A stretch of 64,000 bases of DNA from Phoenix dactylifera (taxonomy: Eukaryota; Streptophyta; Magnoliopsida; Arecales; Arecaceae), in assembly GCF_009389715.1 (NCBI RefSeq), contig NW_024067996.1, positions 186,001 through 250,000 on the forward strand, given 5' to 3'. Made by a program: the position numbers and the translations under genes. Position 1 is the first letter of the stretch. Each line of letters begins with the position of its first letter. Below, in pieces: positions 25,133 through 38,100 of the stretch. A model generated the notes under the pieces. That model ran no database searches. It was not told the DNA's origin and saw nothing but the letters and a program-made list of their open reading frames with translations.

Positions 25133-25570
25133 TATGAGAACCCATGCACATATATATTTAGTACTATATTTATTATTTGCTGAAGAGATCTTAAATACTT
25201 ATACACGACTAAGAAGCTCAAATAATACTTTCTGTTTAGCTATTTTGGGTAAGGTCCTGTGTTGTTACAAATGATATCAAAACAAACTCAGTTCATAGTC
25301 TACCTGGACTAGGAGACACTGCACCACGGTTAATGGAGGTTAACTACGGATTTATAGTGATACATGTGATTAGATTTAAATAGATTTAAACTCTTAGCCT
25401 GACGAGAACGTCAGGACTTAAACAGAAAAAGTATGTGAGGATCCGTACGGGCGTGTGTTTAGTCCCACATCAGTTATTCGCTAAGGAGATCTTGTGTACT
25501 TATATAGGACTAAGGAGCCTAAATAATACCTTCTAGCTAGCTATTTCGAGTGAGATCCTGAGTTGTTACA
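25133..25570 (+). mobile_element. TRIM-2 family copy 2, complete, 438 bp
   Basis: Both LTRs are 137 bp (25133-25269 and 25434-25570) and both end in GTTGTTACA. Flanks are AATTT (25128-25132) and AGTTT (25571-25575), four of five identical. Inside, TGATATCAAAAC at 25272-25283 differs from the initiator-Met primer site by three G-to-A changes, and an A-rich purine tract (AAACAGAAAAAG) precedes the right LTR. The interior is only 164 bp and non-coding. The right LTR carries TCCCACATC (about 25469) and TATATAGG about 30 bp later. Confidence 0.85.
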
Positions 25571-25575
25571 AGTTT

Positions 25576-28040
25576 TAGGACTTGATTGGTTCCAGTGGCT
25601 TGGTTAAATGTGATCTCTTATGGTTTGATGGATTAAAATTCTAGAAACACGCAGACACCACTTTATAGACTTAGAAGCAAAGATTTTGTACATGTGGCTG
25701 ACCATCTTATTGGAGATTATGATCAGCTCCTTTTCCCTGGAACCTTCTCCATTTCTGTCCGCCACTTGTACCCTCCCACTAACCCAAACTATTACCAAAA
25801 TCCACTGGTAGTGGCATTGCAATGTCTCTGATGGCTACCCAGACCTTGTCCAGAATTTCCTAGAAAATTGGAAGATCAACTGGGTCACATTACTACATGT
25901 CCTCAAACCCATCTTTAAACATGATATGAGCTTACCGGATTCTCGGATAAGCATCTAAGAGCCATCTAGTCAACTAGAAGCAATAATATAAGCTAGCATC
26001 TGCGGATGTGCTAAATTCTTCTTAAGGTTTCTTATGGTCAACTATGTCCCTAACCAAGCTTCCATAGCTTACAAGGTTTGTGCTATTTAATAATGTTTTG
26101 ATTATAGTTAGTGGCACTAATTCTTTTTAAGATGATACACTGAAGTACTGTTCCTACCTGTCAACTGTCATAGGATGAGATCGAGGCAAAAACCATGGAG
26201 CTTGTGACACTCGTAGCCATTTGATGAGGCTTGATGAATAAAAGCAATACTCAGCTAGCGTACCCAAGGGAAAGGGTCACTTACATAACCCTCATTTTCA
26301 GGGAGTGACAGTTTTTAATTAATATTAAAGCTCCAATAATTTAGATGAAATGATGAAGGCAATTACACCGGAAGCTATGGCCAATCAATGAAAAGTTTGT
26401 TTGGCCATGTTACTTGGTTTAATTAATTGAGTGCGATGAACGTGGGCTGCTCTTAATAAAGACAGGATAAATAATAGGCCACAAAGTTTGTCTGATTATG
26501 GTGAAAGGCATAGCAAATCCATACTGATATCCATGAGGTCCTTTTCGATATCAGATGCAATTGTTTTTTACTTTGAATGTCATCTTCTAATCTCCAACTG
26601 TGTGGTGCGAGCACAATCACACACTGCAATCCATGAACCTAAGAATCTCCATGGCCACTGCTAGGTTTGACTATTTGCACAGTTAAACTCACGATTCAGT
26701 ACTGCTTCCATGTTCGTATATAGGTTGATGTGCCTGGGAGCCGGCCACAGCTCATATAAAAAGCTGGCCAACCAAAGCTCTCCACGAAGCCTCTTAACTG
26801 ACACTAGGGTTTGCCACATGGTAAGCTTAGAAGTACACAAACGAATCTTCAAATATCCAAAGTTCCACGGTTGGCAACACCTTAGCCATGATCCTTGGCG
26901 GTTTCCAACACCACACCAGCAAAACATGTGGGAGGTGATACGTGTGTGAAACGCTCGTGCCTAATTGTCAAAACATGCGGTGGCCTGCTAATCACAACCG
27001 ACCCATGTGTCCGAATTTTTTAGCACCGGACATTGGCCCTTGTCTATACAATCCACTCTCTAGGGGACCTTCCAGGTAAGTACTTTTGTGCCCTAACAGA
27101 CCATCATATTGATTATCCCGAAAATCTTTTTTGTTTCCTAAACATCATCCTGCCTTAGGTATTAGAAGATTCTCTGTCGGATACTCTCCAGCAAAAAACT
27201 TCTTTGTGTTTGTTGTTTTAGATTAGAGCTCGATCACAAACTAGGACCCCAGATGTAACCATCAATCCTAAGGCAGGCCTCGAATAGACTGCAACTTTTT
27301 ACAACTCGAATACCTCACTGTCGAGTCCTCCAACATCTTCCTCCGCTCGGTGCCTAGGCCAAGCCAGTCCTCAGTAGCAACATAGGTGGACTTCTTTCAA
27401 AAAATTGTTTATTGGTGGACCTACAATCTGCCAAATGCTTAGCCATAGGAGTAGTTAAAATGTCTGAACATGAAAATTCCTACTACAAAAATCCTTAGAA
27501 GATACCGGTTTTGATAAATAAGCTTTATATAACCCATCATATGTGTTATCATTTTTTTTTCTCAAAGAGATGCATAACCTAGTTGGCTGTTGATCGATTA
27601 GGTAAAACTTGATTCGTAATTTTCATATGCAACTATCTTACAAAATTCGCCAATCATGCATATTTTGAGGCCTACAAGAGGACGTCTCTCCCCGGTGATA
27701 GGAGCATAGAGGTTATCGATGTGGCCTTTGGCAAAGGACGTCTCTGACTTCCTGTTGTCGATCTAGAGGTTCATGACCTCTAGAAGGCAGCCGAGCACCT
27801 CGATGGCCATGGCGATGTTGAGCTCCACATCTCCTCACTGTGCATCGATTGCTTTGCCCATTGTTCTGGTGGTGCGCATAGGCCAGAGTCACCAAAGATG
27901 GTGAACCGATGGCAAGGATCATCCTGAGGGCCTCAGAGACCAGTTCATGGAAGGACAAACTTTCTCATAGCAAATCAACAGCATGACTTCTAGAGGAGCA
28001 CACATGGACATGGAGCTCGTAAGGAGGATCAAGAGCTCTC
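25576..28040. other. Intergenic, no confident gene
   Basis: A TATAAAAA string near 26756 precedes only short frames. Around 27690-28000 the base composition becomes GC-rich, and the minus strand gives readable pieces in two frames, such as SFHELVSEALRMILAIGSPSL and ELNIAMAIEVLGCLLEV, suggesting a decayed coding fragment of unknown family. Confidence 0.35.
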
Positions 28041-28049
28041 ACGTTTCTT

Positions 28050-28432
28050 ATAAGATTACGTAGAAGGTCTTATTTAGATTTTTTGTATAAATATCCAAGA
28101 TCTACTCAATCATATCCGATGTAGAACTAATTAAATGTTTGTATAGATCCATTAGTTATTACAGATGGTATTGGATTACTTGAGCTGATCACGTGTTAAT
28201 TATGGTGCCTGTAATTGGATTTATGATACTTGTTACTAAATTTGAATAAATTTAGAACCTTAGCCTGAATGCTAGGGCTTAAAATGTCAGTAGCATATGA
28301 GAATCCATGCATACATGTGGTTAGTCCTATATCTGCTATACAGTGAGTAGTTCTTAAATGCTTATATCGGACCAAAAAATTCAAATAATACTATCCACCT
28401 AACCTATTTGGGTGAGCTCCATGGTTGTTATA
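28050..28432 (+). mobile_element. TRIM-2 family copy 3, left LTR partly inverted
   Basis: The right LTR (28296-28432) is again 137 bp and ends GGTTGTTATA. The shared interior block TTAGCCTGAATGCTAGGGCTT is present. On the left, about 28060-28140 matches the LTR only as its reverse complement, including an inverted GATCTTGGATA-like block, while a short piece just before the primer-site-like TGGTATTGGA (28165) matches the LTR end in direct orientation. This suggests an internal inversion. The left limit is approximate. Confidence 0.65.
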
Positions 28433-28929
28433 TTTTCAAGTTGTTATCACTCAAAAAAAACAAACTCATATATACGTTGTTATCCTAGAGTTCAAGCACT
28501 TTCATCCGAGGAGGTATGGAGATCGTCGGTGGATCCGCCCTATCCCGAGGGCCGGTTTGGTGCGGCTTGGCTAGTGCAGCCTGCATTTGCCTTCTAAGTA
28601 TGCGGTATATCCCAATCTGCTCATGAGCAACCCCATTAAAATATGCACATCATCCCAAGGTCTCCGGGATAATTTAGGAACAACAGCATAAACATGGGCA
28701 TATCGTACGCTGACTTAACAATAATGGACGGCGGGGTAACAGTGATTCAAACTAAAAAGAACTAATTAAGATGTAATTTTCTCAATAGTGTATTATTTAA
28801 ATGCAATTAATCCTACAGAGTGGATGCCGGCGAAGGTAGGCACGTCTTTAAATTTCCGAAATACCCTGGCCAGGCGCATTACGAGCGAGGGCATTTTGGT
28901 CAAACACATGGTCAACGAGGAGTCGAGGG

Positions 28930-28945
28930 ATTCTCCATATAAGAG
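28930..28945 (+). promoter_or_regulatory. Candidate TATA box of the 137-aa gene
   Basis: CCATATAAGAG lies about 145 bp before the ATG at 29082, leaving room for a leader of about 110 bases. The sequence between is GC-rich, unlike the DNA to its left. Confidence 0.45.
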
Positions 28946-29081
28946 AGCACTCGGGAAACAAAATTCCGAGCTTCGTTCCGGGAGGCGGTGTCTTGCTCTA
29001 CCCGGCCAGGGCCAACAATGGCAAATCTGTAAATATGCAGTAAACTCCTGTCACTGCGAGAAAACAAGAAAAAGGAGAGTG

Positions 29082-30932
29082 ATGAGGCTTCTGGAGTTCG
29101 TCCCCTGTGGCCGTCCCGCGGCTCTGCCGGAGGACTCTCCGCCGAGCCCGAGGCTGACGGAGGAGGCGCCGCCGCCGAGCCCACGGCTGACGGAGGAGGC
29201 AGCGGCACCGCCGCTTTCCCCGACGACTTGCGCTTATGCTGAGAAGCCCCGGCGGAGACCCTCACACGGGTCGGCGTCGCCGTGGAGGCCGTCGCTCGTC
29301 GCTATCTCCGAGGACGGCACGACGGTGGCGACGGCGGGGGTCGCCGCGAAGGGTGCGGGTCGGGGCGGTGGAACGCGGATGTCGAGGGCCAAATCGACGG
29401 GGAGGGTTTTTGCTCGCAAGGAACGAGACGACTTCCGGTATATATCTCTCTCTCTTTCTCTCTGTAACCGGATAAGGAAGCCGGCGAGTAGAACAGCGGG
29501 CCGCGCGCCCGTGTGCTAGTAGTGCCCGCCACGTGGCCGCACGGCATGGTCGTGGCGTACGAGATCGGATGACGTGGAGCTACCAGGGCCGATGCCGCCT
29601 CGTCGGTGTTCCGGCCAGGGTAAGCCAAAAGCGTACCATAGAAATTCCATGTGGACATCCGAAGGGAGGAGGAGATCTCCTTTCCCTTCGTGGCCCGCTT
29701 TGAGATTCCCATTTCACACTATTTTTTGGCTTTCGGAGATATCGATAGAATGAATCAAGTTCTTTTGTTTTTTTGTTCCTTGTTTTTTTCGCGTGGCGAT
29801 TCTCCAAGCCGAGAGTGGGTTGCATTGGGCATCCATCTGTTCAACGGAGTCATCTCTCTCTCTCTCGGTCTCTTTTATTAAATTTTTAAACCGGTGGAGG
29901 TTGCGACCAACCAGATGGTCACACCCACAGAGAGGAAAGAACTGGTCGAAACAACTTGCTTACTTTTGCCGTGCCAGCGTCTTTATTGTACAAAACAGCA
30001 CACAGCCTTATATCAGTCGGGAAAACCAAATGGATGAGAGGGAGAGAGGGTGCGTTGGGTGGTATGGATGTGGCTTTATGTGGTATTTCTATCCACACCA
30101 AATGCTGTTTTCTAGCCTCTTAACCTTGCCAATTTCTCCTTAGGCATTTTTAGCTATGCACCAAGCCAATTATTTTGTTTTCTATGTGCCAACCACCAAG
30201 AAGAGTACATCTTAAATAAGGTCCGCGAAAAGAAGACAAGATGATTACTATGGTACATATGGTACAGGATATAATTTCTTCTAATTTAACGTAGCCTGTT
30301 AGACTTATAATCTGCCGATTTTATAACACTCCTCTGACTTTAGCATGCATGAGCAGTAGGTGACTTCATAATTGCAATACCGATGGCTGATTCCAGAGTC
30401 CATGCTGAAATTTATATTCAACGTGAAGTGCTAGCGGCACTGGCGTATTTTATTCTTTATTCATTCACTTCTCACCAGGGCATGAGTAGGCCTACTTCTA
30501 GGCTGAGAATAGTCAAAATTTTTATAGGTTTGGCCTGAGAATCCTGGTTAGACGATAAACTCTGGCTTGCACGCTAATCCATATGCATGATTACGTCCAA
30601 GTGGGGCTTCCACTTCGATTTGTTGGCAATCGAGTCCAAAGGGTAGCTTTGGACCCGATGCGTTGCATGTTTTTGACCCGGCCATGCCCAATAATTTGAT
30701 GTGTGAGGGTAGACCTCGTCTTCCAGTGCTTCTTGTGAGCTGTAATTCGGCTGGCCACCCTCCATCTTTTATTGACAAGACGTTTGGCCTGTTCCTCTAG
30801 AGTTCGCCGGATTGGTCTAAAAATTCTCTTTCAAGTGAATAGAAGAACTTAGATAAAAATTTTTGGTTTTGCAGGCACTATGGAGTTCCCACGGTCATGC
30901 CTTCGTTTTCTCCCGCTGCCTTCTTGTTCTGA
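29082..30932 (+). CDS. Small plant protein of unknown function, two exons, 137 aa
   Basis: Exon 1 is 29082-29437 and exon 2 is 30875-30932; the 1437-bp intron has GT-AG ends and splits an arginine codon. The product starts MRLLEFVPCGRP, has a tandem SPRLTEEA repeat (residues 22-29 and 33-40), a block PWRPSLVAISEDG (67-79), a basic middle and a tail MPSFSPAAFLF. I recognise the combination of a WRPSL-I-ED block with a terminal FSP-x-x-F-x-F tail as a recurring plant-only pattern, from memory, but know no function for it. There is no signal peptide or membrane segment. The short last exon makes the gene easy to miss, and the frame upstream of the ATG (from 28788) is not needed. A likely 3' end follows near 31010-31030 (TTAATAATGC). 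Confidence 0.78.
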
Positions 30933-32194
30933 AGCTCTCCGTTTGAAGAACTAGAAGCAAAATGTCTTGTGCTTTCTTGACGTAAATGGAAAATTGTGAC
31001 TTATGTGTTGTTTCTTAATAATGCAAATTTGTAGTGCTTCTGTGCATAATTCAATTGTTTTATAAGTCTACTTTTTGCTTATTTGCTTGCTGTGCAATAT
31101 TGAAAGTTAGCTGCTTGGAATTCCCTGAGGGCATAAAGCCACAATATATAATAAATGGTTGCAAGCCCTTCAGTTCGGAAGACATGTCACTAAGGTCTTG
31201 GAGACTGTTGTCAGTTTAAGATTTAATTGTTTTCCATCTCTTCTATAGAATTCTAAATCTGCCAAAATATATATAATTTCTGTTAATGGATTAACAGAAC
31301 TGCCTTCGGCCCTCATATTACCAGAAAATGCTGGTATGAATAACAGGCTTGAAGAAGCGGAAATCATATGTTTAAGGTCAAAATAATGGCTTAAAGCTTT
31401 CCCCTTTTCCACATCTTTAAGGAAACAAACCCCTGCCATGTTTTGAACGAATGCATTACCCTACTCTATAAATGCCATAGCAGCCTCAGAGGAAATAATC
31501 AGCTGATCAAAAGAGGTAAAGGAAAAACGCAACTTGCAGGCTTCGATTCCAAGTTGCAAACACCAATATAGAAGAAAGAGACATCAAAAAAACAAAAAAA
31601 AATATATCAACGTATGAAAATATGTCGAGAATTATCCCCAATAAAGAAATGTTTATGTAAAGCAGCTTGCAAGTCCTGGGCCCAAGAAGAAACTAGGACC
31701 CCCAGTTAGGAAGGAGGAAACCAAGAAGTAAAGAAACAACAATTCTAAGCATATCAGGTGACATGTTTTTTGGACCATCATCGTCAATGTAAACGGCTGA
31801 AATACCTCGTACACATTCTGGGCCAAATCTTTTAGGATTTTGATTAATGTCAGCAATGCACAATAATCTTCAAATTTCTCAGTTCAGCATCAGTTTCTAT
31901 AAGACACAACTCTGTCATCAAAAAGATCAAAGCAACAGATTGAAAGATTTCTTCATTATCCATCTCCCTTGGTGAGAATGATGATGTAAAAACAGATTCT
32001 CTGGGGTCAAATAAAATCTGCAGCTTGGATCTTGCCTCTCAGAAGGCAACCCACCTAACCTCCCAGGGTTAATGAAAGAGAGAAGAACAAACAAGACCCA
32101 TAATATCTGAAGATAGAATACCAGCAGCAGGTTGCCAGTGTTTTGCAGTAGGAATGAATTCCCGTGGACCACCCATTCTCTGATTCAAAAGAGA
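30933..32194. other. Convergent intergenic space between two genes
   Basis: It contains the 3' end of the plus-strand 137-aa gene and the 3' untranslated region of the minus-strand gene ending at 32195. Small minus-strand frames at 31170-31439 and 31653-31856 show no domain. Confidence 0.4.
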
Positions 32195-35100
32195 TCAATA
32201 GCCATTCAACTGTCTTTGGGGGGGCCCGGAGTAATCTGTCAAACGGGAAAAGGGCACCTGAGTCCGGCTGGGAAGGTTCCTCTGGCCAGTGAAGCGGTTC
32301 TCAGGCCTGCAATCAGACACTGGCTTTGTGAAAGCTTGAGCAAGCTCCAACGCAGAGGCTGCTTTCCCAAAACGAGGCCCTGCGACATCAGGCTCCGGTT
32401 CCTCAACAGGCTTGCGCCAGCTGCCAGGATCTGGGCGTGGTTGTTCCAGTGGCTTTTCAATCTCTCTAGTTGTCCTCCAGCTGTTGTTCCTCCATGAACT
32501 CCTCTGCACATCCACTTTCTCGACATCAGGCCGATGGTCTTTTCTCTCAAGATCCCTTCCGGCCCTTTGTACAAGGGTAAAGGTCTCAGACCTTCCACCA
32601 GGCCGGGTGGTAGGACCGGGCTCCAGCTTTGGGTCAGTCTTCAGAAGGTCATTTTTAACCCTAAAAGACACCAGTAGACAAAGTCAGTTAGGATGCATTT
32701 AAACAATGTGATAAGATAAAAACTTCACGAAGGTGGCTAACTTGATACACTCCTAATTTAGCAACAACATTTAACTTTCGGACTATAACATGTTAGGAAA
32801 ATACAAAAAGAACAGAAAAGTAGGCATTTTTCAGGTAACCAAAAACATTAACATTCTTTAAGGATAGAATACGCAAAGCAATTATTTCAATTTCAATCAT
32901 AGAAAGTCCCCCAATGAAAGGAAAGAAAGCTAATAACAGATAGAGAATATTGACAGAATTTAACAAACTTATTTAAGCATACAAACATGAACCCGCATCT
33001 CAAACATGGCCATACTAGTTAAAGAAATAATAGACTTAAAAATAGACTATTTACATTAAAAATTCTAAAACTACAATTTTCTAAATGTCATTTACCATTC
33101 CTACTCCAAATTTAGAGTAAATAGGTATTTCCCTCTCCGGCAAAGTAGGTTGTACAATATAAATTGCACTTATATGCATCTAGGAATGCAGGTTAATTAC
33201 TGATTTACAACCCATCAGTGCAGCAACATTTAATTGGAATTATCTCATATTAACTTTCTAGACAAGGTTCACCGTACCAGTCCACGCCATTTTATATAAC
33301 ATACTGATACCCAACCAACACTTGGTGCAAAGGTATATCGAGTCTACATACACCGAACCAACCCTCATACCAGACTAACGACATTATACCAGCATGGTAC
33401 CAGTACGAGATCTGGTACCGAGACGATTAACCTTGTTCTAAACTCTAGAACAATAACTACAAAGACTATTACAGATTATAAAAGTACATAGCAAGTAAGA
33501 TGCTTTTGTCAACGATTCCATAAAAGCACTTCCTGTGTTCTTTGAGCTAATAATGCATAGGTTATTCAAACCAATTGGAAAAAAAAAAATCGCATGTCAT
33601 AACCAGCATTTAGCCATTGAAAACACTCAATACCTGTTAGCTGGTACAGTCATGTCAAGATCATTAGCAGCAAAAGCATTGACCCCGCGCTCCTTCAAAA
33701 CCTGCAATAGATTCACCACCACAAATATATTCAGAAAAAAAAGCAAACATTAAAAACAAGGCATTTAGTGGGTGTGTGTCAATGCTGGGACAAAGAAGAA
33801 GCTCTCTTTTCACCATTTTAAATATGTTGGGGAGGGCAGAAACTTACAATTTCTCGCGGGCGAGCACCACCAAACACAGTTTGCCTACAGCAAGAAATAG
33901 ACTACAAAATCGTTAAGCAGATGAATAACATTCCACATTTTCAAACAGTCATCATAAGTCATTTGGTTCACACTCCATAAGCCATTGAGCATTCTACATG
34001 GAATAACATGTGCTTGTGTGTGGGGGATGGGGGGAGGGGGGGAGAGAAATTTATGGCCTATTCTTCTAAGTTCTTCTTTTTTGATGGACCTATTCTTGGT
34101 AGGTTCAAAGTTGCAATAGGACATCTATCACAAGTTTTAATATGTCACAACTTGCAGCATATTAGAGCACATTGATTACAAAAGATTGTTAGCGGAAAAC
34201 CTTTGAGTTGAATGGCTATAGGGACATGAAAATTTTTCATTTTCTGTATATAGCAGAGTCACTAAAATTTAGGATTTCAGCACATATGCACACAAATGCG
34301 TGCAAAAATAATCAGCATACACTCTTTTGGGAACTTCAGAGCACATGGATCAACTTACATATACATGCATGTGCAAACGCAGATACCAGCATAGTTACTG
34401 GTAATGAACACAAACAAAGACACAGCAGAAGTGAGAAGACATTAGAATGAATGCATGAATGAATAGATATGAACAAATGAATAAATGCATTTGGAACAGC
34501 AGATAATTGCCATGTTATTAACCCCTAATACATTAAAATAAAGTTAGCCGATCTTCAAGTGACAGATCAATTTTATAATTAAAAGAAACTGAAGATAACA
34601 TCTGAAAGACCGGGACCTGCATATGAAACAAGAAGAAAGCATCATACATCCAAATTCATGTTTTATCACTTGGTATGTCCTTAGACCTGGCTTTGAAAGG
34701 TTACTTCCAAATTGAATCAAATAAAAGGAGGGGAAATTCAGATTAGCTATTTCCAGCATCTCCTTATTGTTTGAATTTGAAACCACCATAATCCACTTCA
34801 AGGATTGAGTGCTTTTCCTCTCCCATTCAAGAACTTAATGTGGTCAAGCCAGTGATACCAAGATCAGATAAATTAAGTGATCAATATTCCAACAAATGAA
34901 TGATTCTCAAGTTCTTCAATCTCAAGTTAGTCAATCAATGGAAATAAGCAGGTTGAAGCATCAACCTCCATTCTCAATGGTCAATACCGCTTCCACCTAG
35001 TCCACAATGAATCCACACAAAAGATTTAAGGACTCGGCATGGGAACATAGACTCTAACTGCCTAAACAGACGCGCTACAAATCAGACAAAAAAGATGTAT

Positions 35101-38100
35101 TAGAAACTTCCAACATACACAGAGATGGATAACTTATTTATACGATATATTCTTGAAAACTTGCAAAGTTAAGGCCCTTGCAAATTGACATGACTACATC
35201 ATAATCTCAATTAACATATTATCATTGGTGCTTTGAAAGAATTTTATTTTCCATCACGGACTTGTTCCTTGTCAAACTTAGAATTTTAAGTGACAACCTC
35301 TTCTTCAAATGAGACACATTTATAAAAGATCTCTCTCATATCAATTAAAGAATCTTTGGGAGAATATATTGTCCTTCTAATATATGAAAACACACCGAGA
35401 CACATGTAATGGTAAAAACCAGTAAGGGCGCATATCAAATTTTAGTTTATCAAAATTTATACTGCAGCACATCAAAGATCTTCAAATCCTCAACCATCTC
35501 ATTCTTCCTACTCCAATTCTTTGATAAATATGTTACCCTTCAATTCCAATCCATAATATACATGACTACAAACTTCAGCGTGAACATGACTTACCTTGTA
35601 TCTTACAAAACATTGTTAGAATGTAAGAGGACCTGGAAATCCTGTGAGAAAAATGGTTAAAAACTTCTTGGCTTCTAATGTTGTTGTGCTGGGGGGATCC
35701 AGGAATCAAAATTTGACAATCCTTCATCCTTTATTCTGAGATCAAATTCCGGAAGAGGGGGGGGGGGGGGGGGATCAACTCTTGGTTCAGTTGCAATTCA
35801 GTTGGTTCTGCTGGGGGTTGTTTGACATTGAAAAGAAGGGGATTCCGAGGTTCTCTGCTACCATGCAGTGGTTTGATAGAATGCTTAATCTTAGTTGGAT
35901 TTTCACAGCATATGGACCTGCTGCTCATGGCCTCAAGAAATTATTCTGGAGAGAATTAAGGCAAATAAGATCCACCTCTTGTGGGCCCTGGATTGTGGCT
36001 GGTGACTTTAATGCTATATACAAGATGCAGGAAAGAAATGGACTAACACAAGCCAAAAAGATCTCAAAAGCCTTCCTCTCCTTTATCAGATTGAATCAGA
36101 TGCTGGACCTTCCACTTAAGGGACACGATTTCACCTCGTGTAAGCATAGAGAGTCCCCGATCATGGAAAAGTTAGATTCTAGATCTCCACTAAATGGGAT
36201 GACATATGTCCGCATACCTTTGAGGTCGCCCTTCCTAATCCCTGCTCTGATCATGTTCTCACCAAGCTATCTTTTGCAGTCCTGTTCAAAACCAAAAGTC
36301 TCTATTTTACAGAAGTTGGTTAACACATTATGAGATTTCAGATGTGGTCTCTCGGGCTTGGAACTCTTCTGGCTTCTTTGAGCATGCAGCTGTTAACCTA
36401 GTTCTTAAATTCAAGGCCAATGCTGTCTATTAAAGAGGGCATGGGATTGTCTTCTGACACCGACAAACTGGAGCATGTAGAGAGAAAGAACAACCGAGCG
36501 TTCAAATTCAAGGCCAATGCTGTCAACGAAGTGAGAAAGCAATGCCTTTTCTTGCTTCCAAGATGGATGTCATGCCATGAAGGAGGCTATCAAATACCTG
36601 TACAAGAGTCATGTCCATGATAAATATCAAAGGCCTGGTCTGGATCCCAAAGAGTTAAGACTTCAACCGAAACACTGCATTAACTTCGAGCCCCTATAAC
36701 TTGTTGGATAAATAGGATCACCCAATTAACTTAGTTCTCCTTCTGGGGCACCAGGTTGCCTCACAAAAACTCTACATACTAAAACAGCTGTATAAATATG
36801 TAGATATTTAAACAACTCAATAAAAGAAAGATGAAAATTCTCCCATTTTATATTAAAAAAAATACAACAGCCCATATCCAAAGGAAATTTGATTCGATCA
36901 CCTCTACTGATTGGAATGGAGCTGAGATCGTTGGTAAAAATGAAATTAAGAAGGTCCTCATAGAATTCTTCAAAAATATTTTCTATGTGCTCATGGTCCC
37001 TCCCCTTGACTCGGACTGAAATTGCGTCTATCCCCAGCCCCAATTGGTTCTCAGCAAGCTTGAATAGCCTCTCTCATTGGAGGAAATAAAACAAGCAGTT
37101 TTCAGCTTCAAAGATGACAAAAACCCAGGTCCAGATGGCTTCTCCATATGCTTTTTCCAGCATTTTTGAGATCTAATCAAGGATGACAGTTTCCACCTCT
37201 TCCAGCAAAGTTTTGATCATAACATTGATCTTGCAAGAATCAACTACACTATCCTCACCTTAGTTCCTAAAAAGGAGGCGGCAAAAACTCCATCTAACTT
37301 CAGGCCAATCAGTCTTATTCATAGCTACGCAAAACTAATATCAAAAGTACTTGCTTACCGGCTTCAACCCTTCTTGAAGGAGCTAATGGACGCTACTCGA
37401 TCAGCCTACATCAAAGGAAGGTCAATTATGGACAATATTCTTTGTGCTAATGAAATCCTTCATCATACTAGGAGAGCAGAACGGGGTTATCTGCAAGCTA
37501 GACTTCTCAAAAGCCTTTGACAAAGTTGCTCCCAGTTATCTTCTTAGATTGCTTTAGCATAAAAATTTTCCACCAAGATGGAATTGTTGGTTGGAGAACC
37601 TCCTTTGGAACAAGGTTGCAATCAATGTAGATGGTGAGACAGGGGATTGGATCTTTTGCAGAAGGTGACTACGGCAAGATGACCCTCTCTCATTTCCTAT
37701 TTATTCTATCAGTTGACCCTCTTTGCAGAATGCTTAATGCCGCAGCCTCAGCTAAGATTTTTGAAGGTTTGGGGAATTCTTGAATTTGTGGCGGGACAAA
37801 AATTCTTCAGTATGTAGATGATACATTAGTCTTTGCTTGGGCAAGAAAAGATTATATGGGTGTGTTGAAGACCATCCTCTACTGTTTTAAGCAAATCTCG
37901 GTGCTATCTATCGATTATCAAAAGAGTTCAATTTTTACTATTGCTCATAGCTCATCCCTCGGGGGTGGACTGTGCTTGCTGGCTTAACTGTCCATTGTGC
38001 CTCTCCTACTCAAATACCTTGCTCTACCACTGAGCAGAGGAGAACCTTCGAAAGAAGATTGGATGATTTGGTGTAGAGGATTGAGAACAGGCTCGCATCT

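Noticed and set aside
28788..29081. In-frame extension upstream of the 137-aa gene
   Set aside because: The frame is open by chance. The text before the ATG at 29082 does not resemble the rest, and a TATA-like box at about 28934 lies inside it.
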